A DNA stretch of 64,000 bases from Planctomycetota bacterium (GTDB taxonomy: Bacteria > Planctomycetota > UBA1135 > UBA2386). The notes beneath the pieces were generated by a model, which saw nothing but the letters and a program-made list of their open reading frames with translations, was not told the origin of the DNA and did no database searches. Positions 34,129 to 43,038 of this stretch are shown in pieces (position 1 is the stretch's first letter; every line of letters starts with the position of its first letter). The position numbers and the translations under genes were made by a program. The DNA is taken from assembly GCA_020638655.1 (NCBI GenBank), contig JACKIC010000010.1:90604-154603 (forward strand). The letters are read 5' to 3'.

Positions 34129-34630
34129 CGGGGGCGCACTCTACCGGCGGGCGATGCTCCTGCGTCGCAAAGGCATCGATTGCGGGAGCGAGCCGGTGAT
34201 GTCGGAACCGGCATGCGCCGGCCCGTCGTGGAATGTTTGTGGACAACGGCAATTGCGCCGAAAAGCGCGGCCAGAGATCGAGCCTCCGCCGCCGCACCCC
34301 TGCGTAGGTGGCGGTGCACGGCGGGCCTCCGCGCCCGACGGGTCGATGATGCAACCTACTCGTTGGAGCAGCGCGTTCGAGATCTTGCGGCGGCGTCAGC
34401 AGCGGCGCGAAGAGGAACAGCAGTTCGCACTGGAGCGGCGGGCCGGTGACGATGCCCGTCCCCGGGAGGGGGACCGCGAGCCGACAGGACGCGGCGACGG
34501 TCACGTCGAGCAGTCGCACGAGGATCGTCCGGTCGCCTGAACCGCTCCTTGCATGGCCGCCCGGGGGAGGGGGGGGGGCTACGCCGATGTGCGCTGTCGT
34601 CGGGCGACTGTGTCGGCGACGATCCCAGCC
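34129..34630. other. 502-base intergenic gap with no convincing gene
   Basis: The longest stretch without an assigned gene. It separates the divergent TMEM175-like gene and the dehydrogenase. Open frames exist on both strands, but none has a family match or normal start context. The first 200 bases (for example GTGGAATGTTTGTGGACAA near 34229) are AT-richer than the neighbours. At 34563-34578 there is a run of five G, A, then ten G, 53 bases upstream of the dehydrogenase start. No tRNA-like or clear terminator structure was seen. It may hold gene remnants or a long leader. Confidence 0.6.
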
Positions 34631-35905
34631 ATGAGCGCCGCACAGCCCACCGATCTGTTCACCCGCTCCCTGGACCGCGTGCAGCAGGCCGCAGCACATG
34701 CGACCGTCGATCCCGAGGCGTTGCTGCGGCTGTCGATGCCGCGCCGCGTGCTCGAGGTCGCTGTGCCGGTCCGCATGGACGACGGCACGCTGCGCCTGTT
34801 CCGCGGCTATCGCGTGCAGTACGACGACTCGCGCGGGCCGTTCAAGGGCGGGATCCGCTTCCATCCGCAGGTCGACCTCGCCGAGGTCAAGTCGCTGGCC
34901 CTGTGGATGGCGCTCAAGTGTGCGGTGGTCGACATCCCGTTCGGCGGCGGCAAGGGCGGCGTCGAGGTCGACCCGCGGCAGCTGTCGCTCGCCGAACTCG
35001 AGCGGTTGTCGCGCGCCTATCTGCGCGCCATCGCCGACGTGGTCGGCGTCGACCGCGACGTGCCGGCCCCGGACGTCTACACCAACTCCCGCGTGATGAC
35101 GTGGATGGCCGACGAATACGCCACGCTCGTGCGGCACCTCGAGCCCGGCGTGATCACCGGCAAGCCGGTCGGCAAGGGCGGCAGCCTCGGGCGCGACGAC
35201 GCCACCGGCCGCGGCGGCTACTACGTGCTCAAGGAGATCGAGGCGCAGCGCCAGTGGCAGCCGCAGCAGGTGCGGGTCGCCGTGTAGGGCTTCGGCAACG
35301 CCGGCCAGCACCTGGCCCGGCTGCTGCACGCCGACGGCTACCGCATCGTCGCGATCAGCGACTCGCGCGGCGGCCTGCACGTCGCCGACGGCATCGACAT
35401 CCTGCAGGCGATCGAGCACAAGAACGACACCGGCAGGTTGCCGACCGTGGCCGGCGGCAAGACGCTCGCCAGCGGCGAGCTGCTCGAGCTCGACGTCGAC
35501 GTGCTGGTGCCGGCGGCGCTCGAGAACCAGCTGACTGCCGACAACGCGGCCCGGGTCCGGGCCAGGGTCGTGCTCGAGCTGGCCAACGGCCCGACCACGG
35601 CCGAGGCCGACGCGATCCTGCACGAGCGCGACGTGCTGGTGATTCCCGACGTGTTGGCCAACGCCGGCGGCGTCACGGTCAGCTGGTTCGAGTGGCTGCA
35701 GAACCGCGCCGGCGTCTACTGGACCCTGCAGGAGGTGCACGAGAAGCTGGCGGCCCGCATGCGCACGCAGTGCCACGTGGTCCAGAGCCGCATGCAGACC
35801 TCCGGAACCCCGATGCGCACCGCCGCCTACGCCGTTGCCCTCGAACGACTCGGCAGCGCCCTGTGCGCCGGCGGCACCGCGGCGGATTTCGCGCGGCGGC
35901 AATAG
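34631..35905 (+). pseudogene. Glu/Leu/Phe/Val dehydrogenase interrupted by an in-frame amber codon
   Basis: 425 codons in a single frame with TAG at codon 219 (35285-35287). The first part has the ELFV N-terminal domain: YKGGIRFHP-like FKGGIRFHPQVDL, the catalytic-Lys region ALKCAVVDIPFGGGKGG and DVPAPDVYTNSRVMTW. After the stop the Rossmann domain continues without a shift: GFGNAGQHLARLL, then VLVPAALENQ and IPDVLANAGGVTVSWFEW. The family motif is QGFGN, so the stop replaces the Gln; CAG to TAG is one base. Other genes here end in TAG, so it is not recoded. Read error, recent mutation or readthrough remain open. Confidence 0.85.
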
Positions 35906-35943
35906 TGCATCGCGGCGCGGCCCGCCTGCCGTAGCCTGCGCGG

Positions 35944-36624
35944 GTGATCCCTCGTGAACTCCTCGGTGTCGGCAAGGTGCCCGGCCACAGCGGCCACGGC
36001 AAGGAGCTGCGCTGTTATCGCCACGACCGCGACTACTCGATCTGGATCGACGGCATCGAGCTGATGAGCAGTCGCGTGCACGGCAGCGAACAGGCCCTGG
36101 CCGAGCTGGCGCTCGACAAACTCGGGCCCAAGGCCGCGCCGCGCATCCTCGTCGGTGGTCTGGGCATGGGCTTCACGCTGGCGCGCGCCCTGGCCCTGGT
36201 CGACGAGCAGGCCCGCGTCGACGTCGCCGAGCTCGTGCCCGAGGTCGTCACCTGGAACCGCGAGCTGTTCGGCCACTGCGCGGGCAACCCGTTGCAGGAC
36301 CCGCGCACGCACGTCGTCGTCGACGACGTCGGCAAGGTGATCGCCGGGGCGACCGGGCTCTACGACGCGATCCTGCTCGACGTCGACAACGGCCCCGAAG
36401 GGCTGTCCCGCCCGGCCAACAACAGCCTCTACAATCGCCCCGGCCTGGTCGCGGCGCGCGCCGCGCTGGGGCGCGGCGGCGTGCTGGCGATCTGGTCCTC
36501 GGGTGAGGACGAGACCTTCGAGCGTCGGCTGCGCGACGCGGGCTTCGCGGTCAAGGCGCACCGCGTGCGGGCGCGCATCACCAAGGGGCCGCGGCGCATC
36601 ATCTGGGTGGCGACGCGCGCCTGA
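35944..36624 (+). CDS. Spermidine-synthase-like protein
   Basis: 226 residues from a GTG. The Rossmann core begins ILVGGLGMGFTLARALAL, then VDVAELVPEVVTWNRELFG, and DAILLDVDNGPEG. This matches spermidine/spermine-synthase-like and fused MnmC-like methyltransferase folds. It lacks the N-terminal beta-barrel tetramerisation part of true SpeE, so aminopropyl transfer is uncertain. It may be a methyltransferase or an SAM-binding protein. Same strand as the dehydrogenase (38-base gap) and the esterase downstream (28-base gap). Confidence 0.78.
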   Translation: MIPRELLGVGKVPGHSGHGKELRCYRHDRDYSIWIDGIELMSSRVHGSEQALAELALDKLGPKAAPRILVGGLGMGFTLARALALVDEQARVDVAELVPEVVTWNRELFGHCAGNPLQDPRTHVVVDDVGKVIAGATGLYDAILLDVDNGPEGLSRPANNSLYNRPGLVAARAALGRGGVLAIWSSGEDETFERRLRDAGFAVKAHRVRARITKGPRRIIWVATRA

Positions 36625-36652
36625 ACTGCAAGCCCTCGGCAGGAGCAGACCA

Positions 36653-37945
36653 ATGATCCACTCATCGTCCTTCGTCCTGGTGGCGCTGTCGTTGCCGGTC
36701 GCCGCGATTGCCCAGCAGAAACCGCCGTCCGGGCGCGAGCTCGACCAGTTGGTCGCGAGCTACGTGTCGCAGGACGCGCGCTCCGACGAGGGCCAGCGCG
36801 AGCGCGCCGCGATCCTGGCGCGACTGCAGACCGTGCCGCCGCTCGACGCGCGCGCGGTGGCTGCCTGGACCAAGAAGATCGACAAGCTGCTCGGCAAGGG
36901 CGCGACCCTGCAGAAGAGCGGCGACAACTGGTTCTGGCCGGCGGACAAGAAGACCGGCCAGCCCGACCGCGGCCGTTACATCGTCGGCGGGGAGACCAAG
37001 AAGCCCAAGGGGCTGCTGATCGCGATGCACGGCGGCGGCGTGGGCTCGGCGGACGCGGGCGGCGCGGCGTCGTCGTACGGTCCGGCGGCCAGCCACTTCG
37101 ACTGGGTGATGATCGCGCCGCAGGCGCTGCAGGCGACCGAACGCGGTTGGACCGATTCGGGCACCGAGGAGTTCGTGCTCGACCTCGTCGACGCCGCGCT
37201 GCGCACCTGGAAGCTCGACCCCGACAAGGTGTTCTTCGCCGGGCACTCGATGGGCGGCTACGGCAGCTGGACGCTCGGCGCGCACCACGCCGACCGCCTC
37301 GCCGCGATCGCGCCGAGCGCCGGTGCGCCGACGCCGATCCAGAGCAAGCCCGGCGGCCCGATCATCGACATCGCGGAAGGCGTGATCCCGTCGCTGCGCA
37401 ACGTGTTCGTGTCGGTCTACCAGAGCCTCGACGACCCGCAGGTGCCGCCGGCGCCCAACCAGTTCGCGGTGAAGCAGCTCGCGGCTGCGGCGGTCAAGTG
37501 GGGCGGCTACGAGCACGACTACTGGGAAGTCGACGGTCGCGGCCACGCGGCGCCGCCCGGCGGGCCGCAGGCGCAGCTCGAGAAGATCGCGGCGCGCGTG
37601 CGCGAGCCGGTGCCGCAGCGCATCGTGTGGCAGCCGGTGCTGTCGTGGAAGCGGCAGTTCTACTGGCTGTACTGGCAGGACCCCGTCGCCAACGCCGTGC
37701 TCGTCGCCGACCTCGATCGTGAGCACAATCGCGTGTCGATCACCGCCGACAAGCCGACCGACGGGCTCTACGTGCTGCTCGATGCGCGCGTGCTCGACGT
37801 CACCAAGGAGGTCGCGGTGACGGTCAACGGCGCCGAGGTGTTTCGCGGCGCGGTGAACCTCGACCTGGGCACGTTGCTGCTGACCAGCGCGCACCCCGAT
37901 CCCGCGCTGCGCTTCGCGGCGCGCGTGCCGGCGTTCGCCAGGTAG
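36653..37945 (+). CDS. Secreted alpha/beta-hydrolase (esterase / dienelactone- or PHB-depolymerase-like)
   Basis: 430 residues; AGGAG lies eight bases before the ATG. The signal peptide is MIHSSSFVLVALSLPVAAIAQ. A helical linker (about 25-110) precedes the hydrolase domain: LLIAMHGGGVGSA oxyanion segment, nucleophile Ser199 in FAGHSMGGYGS and probable catalytic His298 in GRGHAAPP. A C-terminal beta-rich domain (about 340-430) may bind substrate. The enzyme likely cleaves an ester or polyester outside the cytoplasm. Followed by a convergent small gene. Confidence 0.88.
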   Translation: MIHSSSFVLVALSLPVAAIAQQKPPSGRELDQLVASYVSQDARSDEGQRERAAILARLQTVPPLDARAVAAWTKKIDKLLGKGATLQKSGDNWFWPADKKTGQPDRGRYIVGGETKKPKGLLIAMHGGGVGSADAGGAASSYGPAASHFDWVMIAPQALQATERGWTDSGTEEFVLDLVDAALRTWKLDPDKVFFAGHSMGGYGSWTLGAHHADRLAAIAPSAGAPTPIQSKPGGPIIDIAEGVIPSLRNVFVSVYQSLDDPQVPPAPNQFAVKQLAAAAVKWGGYEHDYWEVDGRGHAAPPGGPQAQLEKIAARVREPVPQRIVWQPVLSWKRQFYWLYWQDPVANAVLVADLDREHNRVSITADKPTDGLYVLLDARVLDVTKEVAVTVNGAEVFRGAVNLDLGTLLLTSAHPDPALRFAARVPAFAR

Positions 37946-37960
37946 GGCCGCGGCAGGCGG

Positions 37961-38263
37961 CTACGGGTTGCTGGGCTGCTCGATGATCTCGTAGAGGCCG
38001 TGGCGGTCGCCCTTGATGCGGCCCTTCTGCTCGAGCGCGAGCCAGACCTCCTTGGGGTACTGCGTCGGCGGCAGCACCGCGACGACGCCCGAGCGCCCGC
38101 CCTTGCTCATCGGGTCGTGGCCGAGCTTGGACTCGTCGTCGAGACGGGTCAGCTTCAGCCGCTTCTTGAGCGCCTTCATGGCGCGCTGCAGGGTTTCCTT
38201 GGTGAAGGAGCCGTCGGGGTTGTACTCGACGAGTTTGGACGGTTGACCGTCGGCGGGTTCCAT
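37961..38263 (-). CDS. Small conserved-looking protein of unknown function
   Basis: 100 residues, basic and soluble, with no signal peptide. The middle contains KLGHDPMSKGGRSGVVAVLP and YPKEVWLALEQKGRIKG, which read like a folded alpha/beta domain rather than noise. The first third is helical (SFTKETLQRAMKALKKRL). I do not assign a family. It is convergent with the esterase gene, 15 bases away, and divergent from the membrane protein at 38365. Confidence 0.65.
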   Translation of the reverse strand: MEPADGQPSKLVEYNPDGSFTKETLQRAMKALKKRLKLTRLDDESKLGHDPMSKGGRSGVVAVLPPTQYPKEVWLALEQKGRIKGDRHGLYEIIEQPSNP

Positions 38264-38364
38264 GCCTGGATCATGGCGCAGCGGACGTCGCCGCGCACCG
38301 GGCAGGCGCCAAGACCGTCCTTGGGCCCATGGCCGGACGAGGGCGGCGCCGCGACACTGGCGTC

Positions 38365-38844
38365 GTGGCCATCCTGCGCAGCGCCGGTCTCTACTTCGCC
38401 CAGGTGTTCGCCGCCGGGTTCGCGCTGGGTGCCGTGCGCGTGCCGCTGCTGGTGCCGCGCCTGGGGGAGCGCACCGCCGAACTGCTCGAGCTGCCGCTGA
38501 TGCTGCTGGTGATCGTGTGGTCGTCGCGCCGGCGCGTGTCGCGCACCGCGTCGTTCTCGCCGCGGCAGCAGCTGGTCGTCGGCGCGGTGGCCTGGCTGCT
38601 GCTGGCGTGCGCCGAGTTGTCGCTCGGCGCGCTGTTCGGCCGCACGCCGCAGCAGGTGGTCTGTGACCGCGACCCGATCTCGGGCAGCGCCTACGCGGTC
38701 GCGCTGGTGGTGTTCGCGCTGCTGCCGTGGTGGTGGGCGCGGCTCAGGCGCTCGCGCGGCACACTGCCACCGTGCCCAGGATCACCGCCGTCGCCAGGCT
38801 CGCCTGCAGCAGCGCCGCGGGAGCGAGCACCGGCAACGCCATGA
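38365..38844 (+). CDS. Small membrane protein of unknown function
   Basis: About 159 residues from GTG 38365; an ATG 12 codons earlier is an alternative. Four transmembrane helices are visible, including LYFAQVFAAGFALGAVRVPLL, LPLMLLVIVWS, LVVGAVAWLLLACAELSLG and AVALVVFALLPWWWA. No family assigned. The last 33 codons overlap the 3' end of the gene on the opposite strand (38744-38962) by 101 bases, so the real stop or one of the genes should be verified; the C-terminal Pro/Arg tail looks like weak coding sequence. Confidence 0.6.
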   Translation: MAILRSAGLYFAQVFAAGFALGAVRVPLLVPRLGERTAELLELPLMLLVIVWSSRRRVSRTASFSPRQQLVVGAVAWLLLACAELSLGALFGRTPQQVVCDRDPISGSAYAVALVVFALLPWWWARLRRSRGTLPPCPGSPPSPGSPAAAPRERAPATP

Positions 38845-38962
38845 GCACGAGGCCGGCGACGAGCTGCGGCGCGCGCCCCTGCTTCTTGCCGTAGAGGAAC
38901 AGACTGAAGCCGATCGAACTGGTGAACAAACCCGTCACCAGCGAGGCGGTGGTGAACTCCAT
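38744..38962 (-). CDS. Short two-helix membrane protein ('amino acid transport protein' type)
   Basis: 72 residues from MEFTTASLV, with AAGGAG eight bases upstream. TGLFTSSIGFSLFLYGKKQGR and LVAGLVLMALPVLAPAALL match a family of 60-75 residue membrane proteins often annotated as amino acid transport protein with little evidence. The good ribosome site and family match make this the stronger of the two overlapping genes. Overlaps the membrane protein at 38365 by 101 bases, tail to tail. Confidence 0.7.
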   Translation of the reverse strand: MEFTTASLVTGLFTSSIGFSLFLYGKKQGRAPQLVAGLVLMALPVLAPAALLQASLATAVILGTVAVCRASA

Positions 38963-39044
38963 GGTCCTACTCCTTGGCGCGGTGGCCATCGGACCCTTCG
39001 GCACACCAGGGGCCGGGGCTTAGCGAGAACCGTCTGGAGCCCGC

Positions 39045-39725
39045 TCAGGCCAGCAGCGCGAGCAGCGCGGGTCCCATTTCGGGACCGTATCGGTCGCCGT
39101 CGTGGGTGACGCGCAACAGGCAGTCGCGGAAGCGGCGGCACGCGCGGCGACGCAGCTCGTGCACGTGGTTGACGGGCTCTCGCCACAGGGCCGCGATCTC
39201 ACGCACGCTCATCTCCCGCTCGAAGTGCAGGCGGAGGAACTCGCGCAGGGAGTGATGCATGGGCGGGGACTGGCGATCGAGCTGCTGCAGCGCGGCGCGG
39301 ATCCGTTCCATCGCCCAGCGGTGATCGAGTTGCTCGGGTGAACCGGCCTTGGGCGGCGCCGGCGGGATCGCGGTCTCGATCAGGCGGCGGCGATGCCGGA
39401 AGTTGCGCGCCTCGGTGCGTTCGACGCGGCAGGCGACGTGGTGCACGACGCCGCGCAGGAACGCGTCGAAGCCGTGCGGTGCGAGCTCGGGGCGGACGTG
39501 GCTCAGCGCTCCGCGCGGTCGGAAGCACTCGACGAACACGTCCTGCACGGCGTCGTCGACGAAGCCGCGCAGCGGCGTGTGACGCCACCGGAACCACAGC
39601 CAGCGTTGCACGGTGGCGCCGTAGCGCTGCGCGAACGCGTCGCGCGCCTTCTGGTCACCGTCGGCGGCGGCCTGCACCAGTTGCCAGGTCGCAGCCGCGG
39701 CGGAGGCAGGGAGCTCGTGCGGCAT
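39045..39725 (-). CDS. ECF-type RNA polymerase sigma factor, second copy
   Basis: 226 residues. Region 2 spans about 15-95 (FAQRYGATVQRWLWFRWRHTP then FVDDAVQDVFVECFRPRGAL). Region 4 contains REFLRLHFEREMSVREIAAL and VNHVHELRRRACRRF as the helix-turn-helix. It has no adjacent anti-sigma or kinase gene; the divergent gene encodes a small exported protein. A GGAAGG ribosome site precedes the ATG. Targets unknown. Confidence 0.82.
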   Translation of the reverse strand: MPHELPASAAAATWQLVQAAADGDQKARDAFAQRYGATVQRWLWFRWRHTPLRGFVDDAVQDVFVECFRPRGALSHVRPELAPHGFDAFLRGVVHHVACRVERTEARNFRHRRRLIETAIPPAPPKAGSPEQLDHRWAMERIRAALQQLDRQSPPMHHSLREFLRLHFEREMSVREIAALWREPVNHVHELRRRACRRFRDCLLRVTHDGDRYGPEMGPALLALLA

Positions 39726-39930
39726 ACGCAGGACCTTCCGGGAACCGCAGCAGTATGGGCGGCCACGCACGACGCGGCGATCGGCACTACGGAGCATGCG
39801 CGGCAGGAAGTTGTGCCCGTACCGGCTGCGTGCGCCGCGCGGACGGGCAATCGGCGCGGATCGGCGCCAGGAACGCCGCGCCGAGGCGAACAAGAGATGG
39901 TCCTCGTCTGGACCACATGGAGTCACGCAG

Positions 39931-40413
39931 ATGAAACTTCCCTTGACGGTGATGTTGCTGGCCGGCGCGAGCCTGATGCAGGCCGCCCCTGGCCAAGGTG
40001 GAGTGGCGATGAGCGTGCGCACGGCGATCGGCATCGTGGGCTACGTCTGCGAGCCGTTCCAGTGCCTGCCGAACCAGACCCTCGCGGCGCTGGGTGAGGA
40101 TGTCGAGATCGAGGTCTATGGCCGCAGCCTCGCCCCGTACGTGCTGTTCGGCGGCATGCCCGTGGTCGGTTGCCAGCCCTTCCCCGGCCTCACCGGCGGC
40201 CTCGCGCTGTGGAGCCCGATCGTCACGCTGCACATCGGCGGCATCGGCGCGACCGGCATCGGCAACGACTGCAACGCCGACGTCGCCGAGCACAAGTTCC
40301 AGGTGCCGACCAATGTGCCGGTCGGCGTGCAGTTCCGGCTGCAGGCCGTGACCTTCGCGGGCACCGACGAAGGCCTCGGTTTCACCCGCGCGGTCGAGAT
40401 CCACACCCGCTGA
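39931..40413 (+). CDS. Small exported protein of unknown function
   Basis: 160 residues, GGAG upstream. Signal peptide MKLPLTVMLLAGASLMQAAPG. The mature protein is beta-rich: GIVGYVCEPFQCLPNQTL with two Cys, DVEIEVYGRSLAPYVLFGG, IVTLHIGGIGATGIGNDC and VPVGVQFRLQAVTF. This pattern resembles the ending domains of the secreted proteins at 57-64 kb, but it is a complete short protein here. No function assigned. Divergent from the ECF sigma gene and followed by a strong terminator. Confidence 0.75.
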   Translation: MKLPLTVMLLAGASLMQAAPGQGGVAMSVRTAIGIVGYVCEPFQCLPNQTLAALGEDVEIEVYGRSLAPYVLFGGMPVVGCQPFPGLTGGLALWSPIVTLHIGGIGATGIGNDCNADVAEHKFQVPTNVPVGVQFRLQAVTFAGTDEGLGFTRAVEIHTR

Positions 40414-40438
40414 CGGCCACATCCCGCTGACCGGAGGT

Positions 40439-40469
40439 GCGCGGCGCCCTCGGGGAGGGGGCGCCGCGC
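40439..40469. terminator. Strong bidirectional terminator
   Basis: An 11-base perfect stem, GCGCGGCGCCC (40439-40449) with GGGCGCCGCGC (40459-40469), around a nine-base loop. It lies between the convergent genes ending at 40413 and 40471. TT follows on the plus side. The best terminator-like structure in the window. Confidence 0.75.
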
Positions 40470-40470
40470 T

Positions 40471-41052
40471 TCATTCGCCCTCGGGCAGGAGTTCGCGCGC
40501 CCATTGCGGCACCTCACGAAGCAGGCTGTCGACGTCGGCGCGGCGCCGCGCGAAGTAGCGCGCCAGACCGCCCTGGTAGAGCACGGCGACGCCGATCACC
40601 ATCGCGTACCACGCCGTGTTGATCGAGTCGCCGAGTTTGCGCACGTCGAAGCCCAGGCCCTTGGTGTTGCCGACGGCCTTGACCATCGCGTCGCCCGCGC
40701 CGGGCAGCACGGTCAGGCCGAGCACGCCGTAGAGCACCAGTCCCGCCAGCAGGATCAGCTCGCCGCGCGCCAGCAGCTGCGGCGCGGCGGACGCGGCGCG
40801 CCGCAGGGCCGCGGCCTGTCGGCGCGCGTTGGCGCCGACGACCAGCAGGAGCGCGCCGATCACCAGACCGAGCACGTCGAGGCCGGGGGCGGCGAAGATC
40901 AGGCTGAGGCCGCCGAACACGACGTAGCCCGAGCCGTTGGCGTGCGCGATCCGCGCGGCGCGGGCCAGCGGCCGCTGCAGCGCGAACGCGCGCTGCAGCA
41001 CGGCGCGGTCGGCCGGCGGTGCCTGGTCTGGCTCGTGCGAGGCGTCGCTCAT
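40471..41052 (-). CDS. Membrane protein of unknown function
   Basis: 193 residues. A hydrophilic, helical N-terminus (1-40) with AFALQRPLARAARIAHANG precedes about four hydrophobic segments (GYVVFGGLSLIFAA, DVLGLVIGALLLVVGA, ILLAGLVLYGVLGLTVLPG and WYAMVIGVAVLYQGGL). The C-terminus is soluble and acidic. No family recognised. Same strand as the helicase upstream, 100 bases away. Confidence 0.72.
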   Translation of the reverse strand: MSDASHEPDQAPPADRAVLQRAFALQRPLARAARIAHANGSGYVVFGGLSLIFAAPGLDVLGLVIGALLLVVGANARRQAAALRRAASAAPQLLARGELILLAGLVLYGVLGLTVLPGAGDAMVKAVGNTKGLGFDVRKLGDSINTAWYAMVIGVAVLYQGGLARYFARRRADVDSLLREVPQWARELLPEGE

Positions 41053-41152
41053 GCAGGAACGCTACCGAGACGGCGGCCGCGGCTCGCGACTTCCCCGGCA
41101 ATCGGCGTTCGGCGCGGCGTCGCGCGCTCGGACCGGGGTGCCAGTCCCGGTA

Positions 41153-42961
41153 TCAGTCGCGGTGTTTGGGCTTGCCGCGCCGGGGCCCCGCCTTGGACGG
41201 CTGCTTGTGCGCGGGTTGGAACGCTGGCCGGAACGGCGGCCGCTTCGCCGGCTTGCCGTTGCGGCCCTCGTAGGGGTGGATCGCCAGGTGCGGGTCGCGC
41301 GGGTCGCGCCGACGCACGCGTTGCGTGAACGCGCCGGCGACCTCGGCAGCGATGCCGAAGGTCGACTCGAAGCGGCGCAGGTCGATCGCGCCGACCTGCT
41401 TGCTGTCGACGCCGCCGCGACGGCACACGTGCGCGAGGATGCGGCGCGGGTCGGCGCCGTCGGCGACGCCCCAGTTGATGCGGAAGGTGACGAAGCCCTC
41501 CTCGCGGCGCGGCGGGCCGTCGCCGTGCTGCGGCGCGCCGGGGCCGTGCGGCGCCGGCGGGGCATGCACCCGCCCCGGTCCGGTCGATCCGTGCGGCGCG
41601 ACCGAGTGCACCGCGAACGGTTCGACCACGGGGCCGCCGCCGAGCTCGCCGAGCAGCGTCGCGACCACCGCGACCGGGTCGCGATCGGCGAGCAGGCGCT
41701 GCGCCAGCTTCTGCTGCGCGGTCGCCGGCACCTGGCCGTCGAGCGCGGCGGTCAGCTTGACCATCGTCTGTTCGTCGCGCGCGGCCTGCACCTCGGCCGC
41801 GGTGGGCACCGGGCGCCACTGCATCGGCACGCGCGCCTCGCTGATCAGGCGGCGCGCGCCGCGCTCGAGCGAACGCGACACCAGCAGCACGCTCTTGCCC
41901 TTCTGGCCGGCGCGGCCGGTGCGGCCGCTGCGGTGCGTGTAGGCGGCGCCGTCGATCGGCGGGTCCATGTGCACGACGCTCTGCACGTCGGGCACGTCGA
42001 GGCCGCGCGCGGCGACGTCGGTCGCCACCAGCGTGGTGATCGTGCCGCGGCGGAAGGCCGCCAACGTGCGCGTGCGCTGCGCCTGGGTCAGGTCGCCCGA
42101 GAGCGGCATGGCGCGGAAGCCGTCGGTCTCGAGCTTGTCGGCCAGCGACGTGGTGTCCTCGCGCGTGCGCACGAACACCAACACGCGCACGTCGCCGGCG
42201 AGCAGCAGGTGGTTGACGAGCGCGCCGTACCGGTCGCGCGCGTTGAGCAGGTGCGCAACGTGTTCGATGTCGACGTTGGCCTGGCCGAGCGCGGTGCCCT
42301 CGATGTGCAGCGCGTCGCGCTGGTAGCGCTTGGTGAGGTTGCGCACCGCGGGCGGGAAGGTCGCCGAGACGAGGTGCGTGCGCCGATCGGCGGGCACCTT
42401 GGCGAGGATCGCCTCGAGCTCGTCGCGGAAGCCCATGTCGAGCATCTGGTCGGCTTCGTCGAGCACCAACTGCGACACCGAGTCGAGGATCAGCGCACCG
42501 TTGGTGACGTGGTCGAGCAGGCGGCCCGGCGTGCCGACCACGATCGTCGGGCGCTTGCGCAGGCGCTGGCGCTCGAGCTGTTGGCTGGTGCCGCCGGTGA
42601 CGCAGTCGGTGCCGACGTGGCGCACGTCGGCGAACAGCCACTGCAGCTCGTCGCGGATCTGCGCCGCGAGCTCGCGCGTCGGCGCGATCACCAGCGTCGT
42701 CGGCCCGGCGCGGTCGGGTGCGTCTTCGAGCAGCGCCGGCGCCAGCGCGAAGCCGAGCGCGACGGTCTTGCCCGAGCCGGTCTGCGAGGTGATCTGCAGG
42801 TCGCGCACGCTCTGCGCCTCGTTCATGCTCTGCAATACCGCGGTCTGGACCGCGGTCAACGTCGCGAAGCCGCGCCGGGTGAGCGCGGCACGCAGCGGCG
42901 CAGGAACGGCGTCGAAGGGCGCCGCAGGCGCCGCTTCGTCGGGCGGGGGCGAAGAGAGCAT
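41153..42961 (-). CDS. DEAD-box ATP-dependent RNA helicase with DbpA-type RNA-binding domain
   Basis: 602 residues. The helicase core shows the Q motif region, SQTGSGKT (motif I), APTRELA (Ia), TPGRLLD (Ib), LDEADQML (II), SATFPP (III), VFVRTRE (IV), VATDVAARGLDVP (V) and HRSGRTGRAG (VI). A helical region (about 390-460) is followed by a DbpA-like RNA-binding domain (FVTFRINWGVADGADPRRIL through FGIAAEVAGAF) and a basic Arg/Lys/Pro tail. This resembles DbpA/CsdA helicases that act on ribosome assembly or mRNA. The next upstream gene on the strand is the efflux lipoprotein, 77 bases away. Confidence 0.94.
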   Translation of the reverse strand: MLSSPPPDEAAPAAPFDAVPAPLRAALTRRGFATLTAVQTAVLQSMNEAQSVRDLQITSQTGSGKTVALGFALAPALLEDAPDRAGPTTLVIAPTRELAAQIRDELQWLFADVRHVGTDCVTGGTSQQLERQRLRKRPTIVVGTPGRLLDHVTNGALILDSVSQLVLDEADQMLDMGFRDELEAILAKVPADRRTHLVSATFPPAVRNLTKRYQRDALHIEGTALGQANVDIEHVAHLLNARDRYGALVNHLLLAGDVRVLVFVRTREDTTSLADKLETDGFRAMPLSGDLTQAQRTRTLAAFRRGTITTLVATDVAARGLDVPDVQSVVHMDPPIDGAAYTHRSGRTGRAGQKGKSVLLVSRSLERGARRLISEARVPMQWRPVPTAAEVQAARDEQTMVKLTAALDGQVPATAQQKLAQRLLADRDPVAVVATLLGELGGGPVVEPFAVHSVAPHGSTGPGRVHAPPAPHGPGAPQHGDGPPRREEGFVTFRINWGVADGADPRRILAHVCRRGGVDSKQVGAIDLRRFESTFGIAAEVAGAFTQRVRRRDPRDPHLAIHPYEGRNGKPAKRPPFRPAFQPAHKQPSKAGPRRGKPKHRD

Positions 42962-43038
42962 GGCACTCTTGTCGCCGGCGCGCACCCCGGCGTCAATGGA
43001 CGGGGTGCGCGGATTCGCGGCCGGTGCGGGGGCGGCGC

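Noticed and set aside
34052..34540. A plus-strand open frame in the intergenic gap
   Set aside because: Starts inside the opposite TMEM175-like gene; the peptide is low-complexity with no start context or family match.
34631..35905. TAG read as an amino acid (recoded amber) in the dehydrogenase
   Set aside because: Several other genes in the window end in TAG (for example 25131, 37945 and 60797), and no suppressor system is seen, so general recoding is unlikely.
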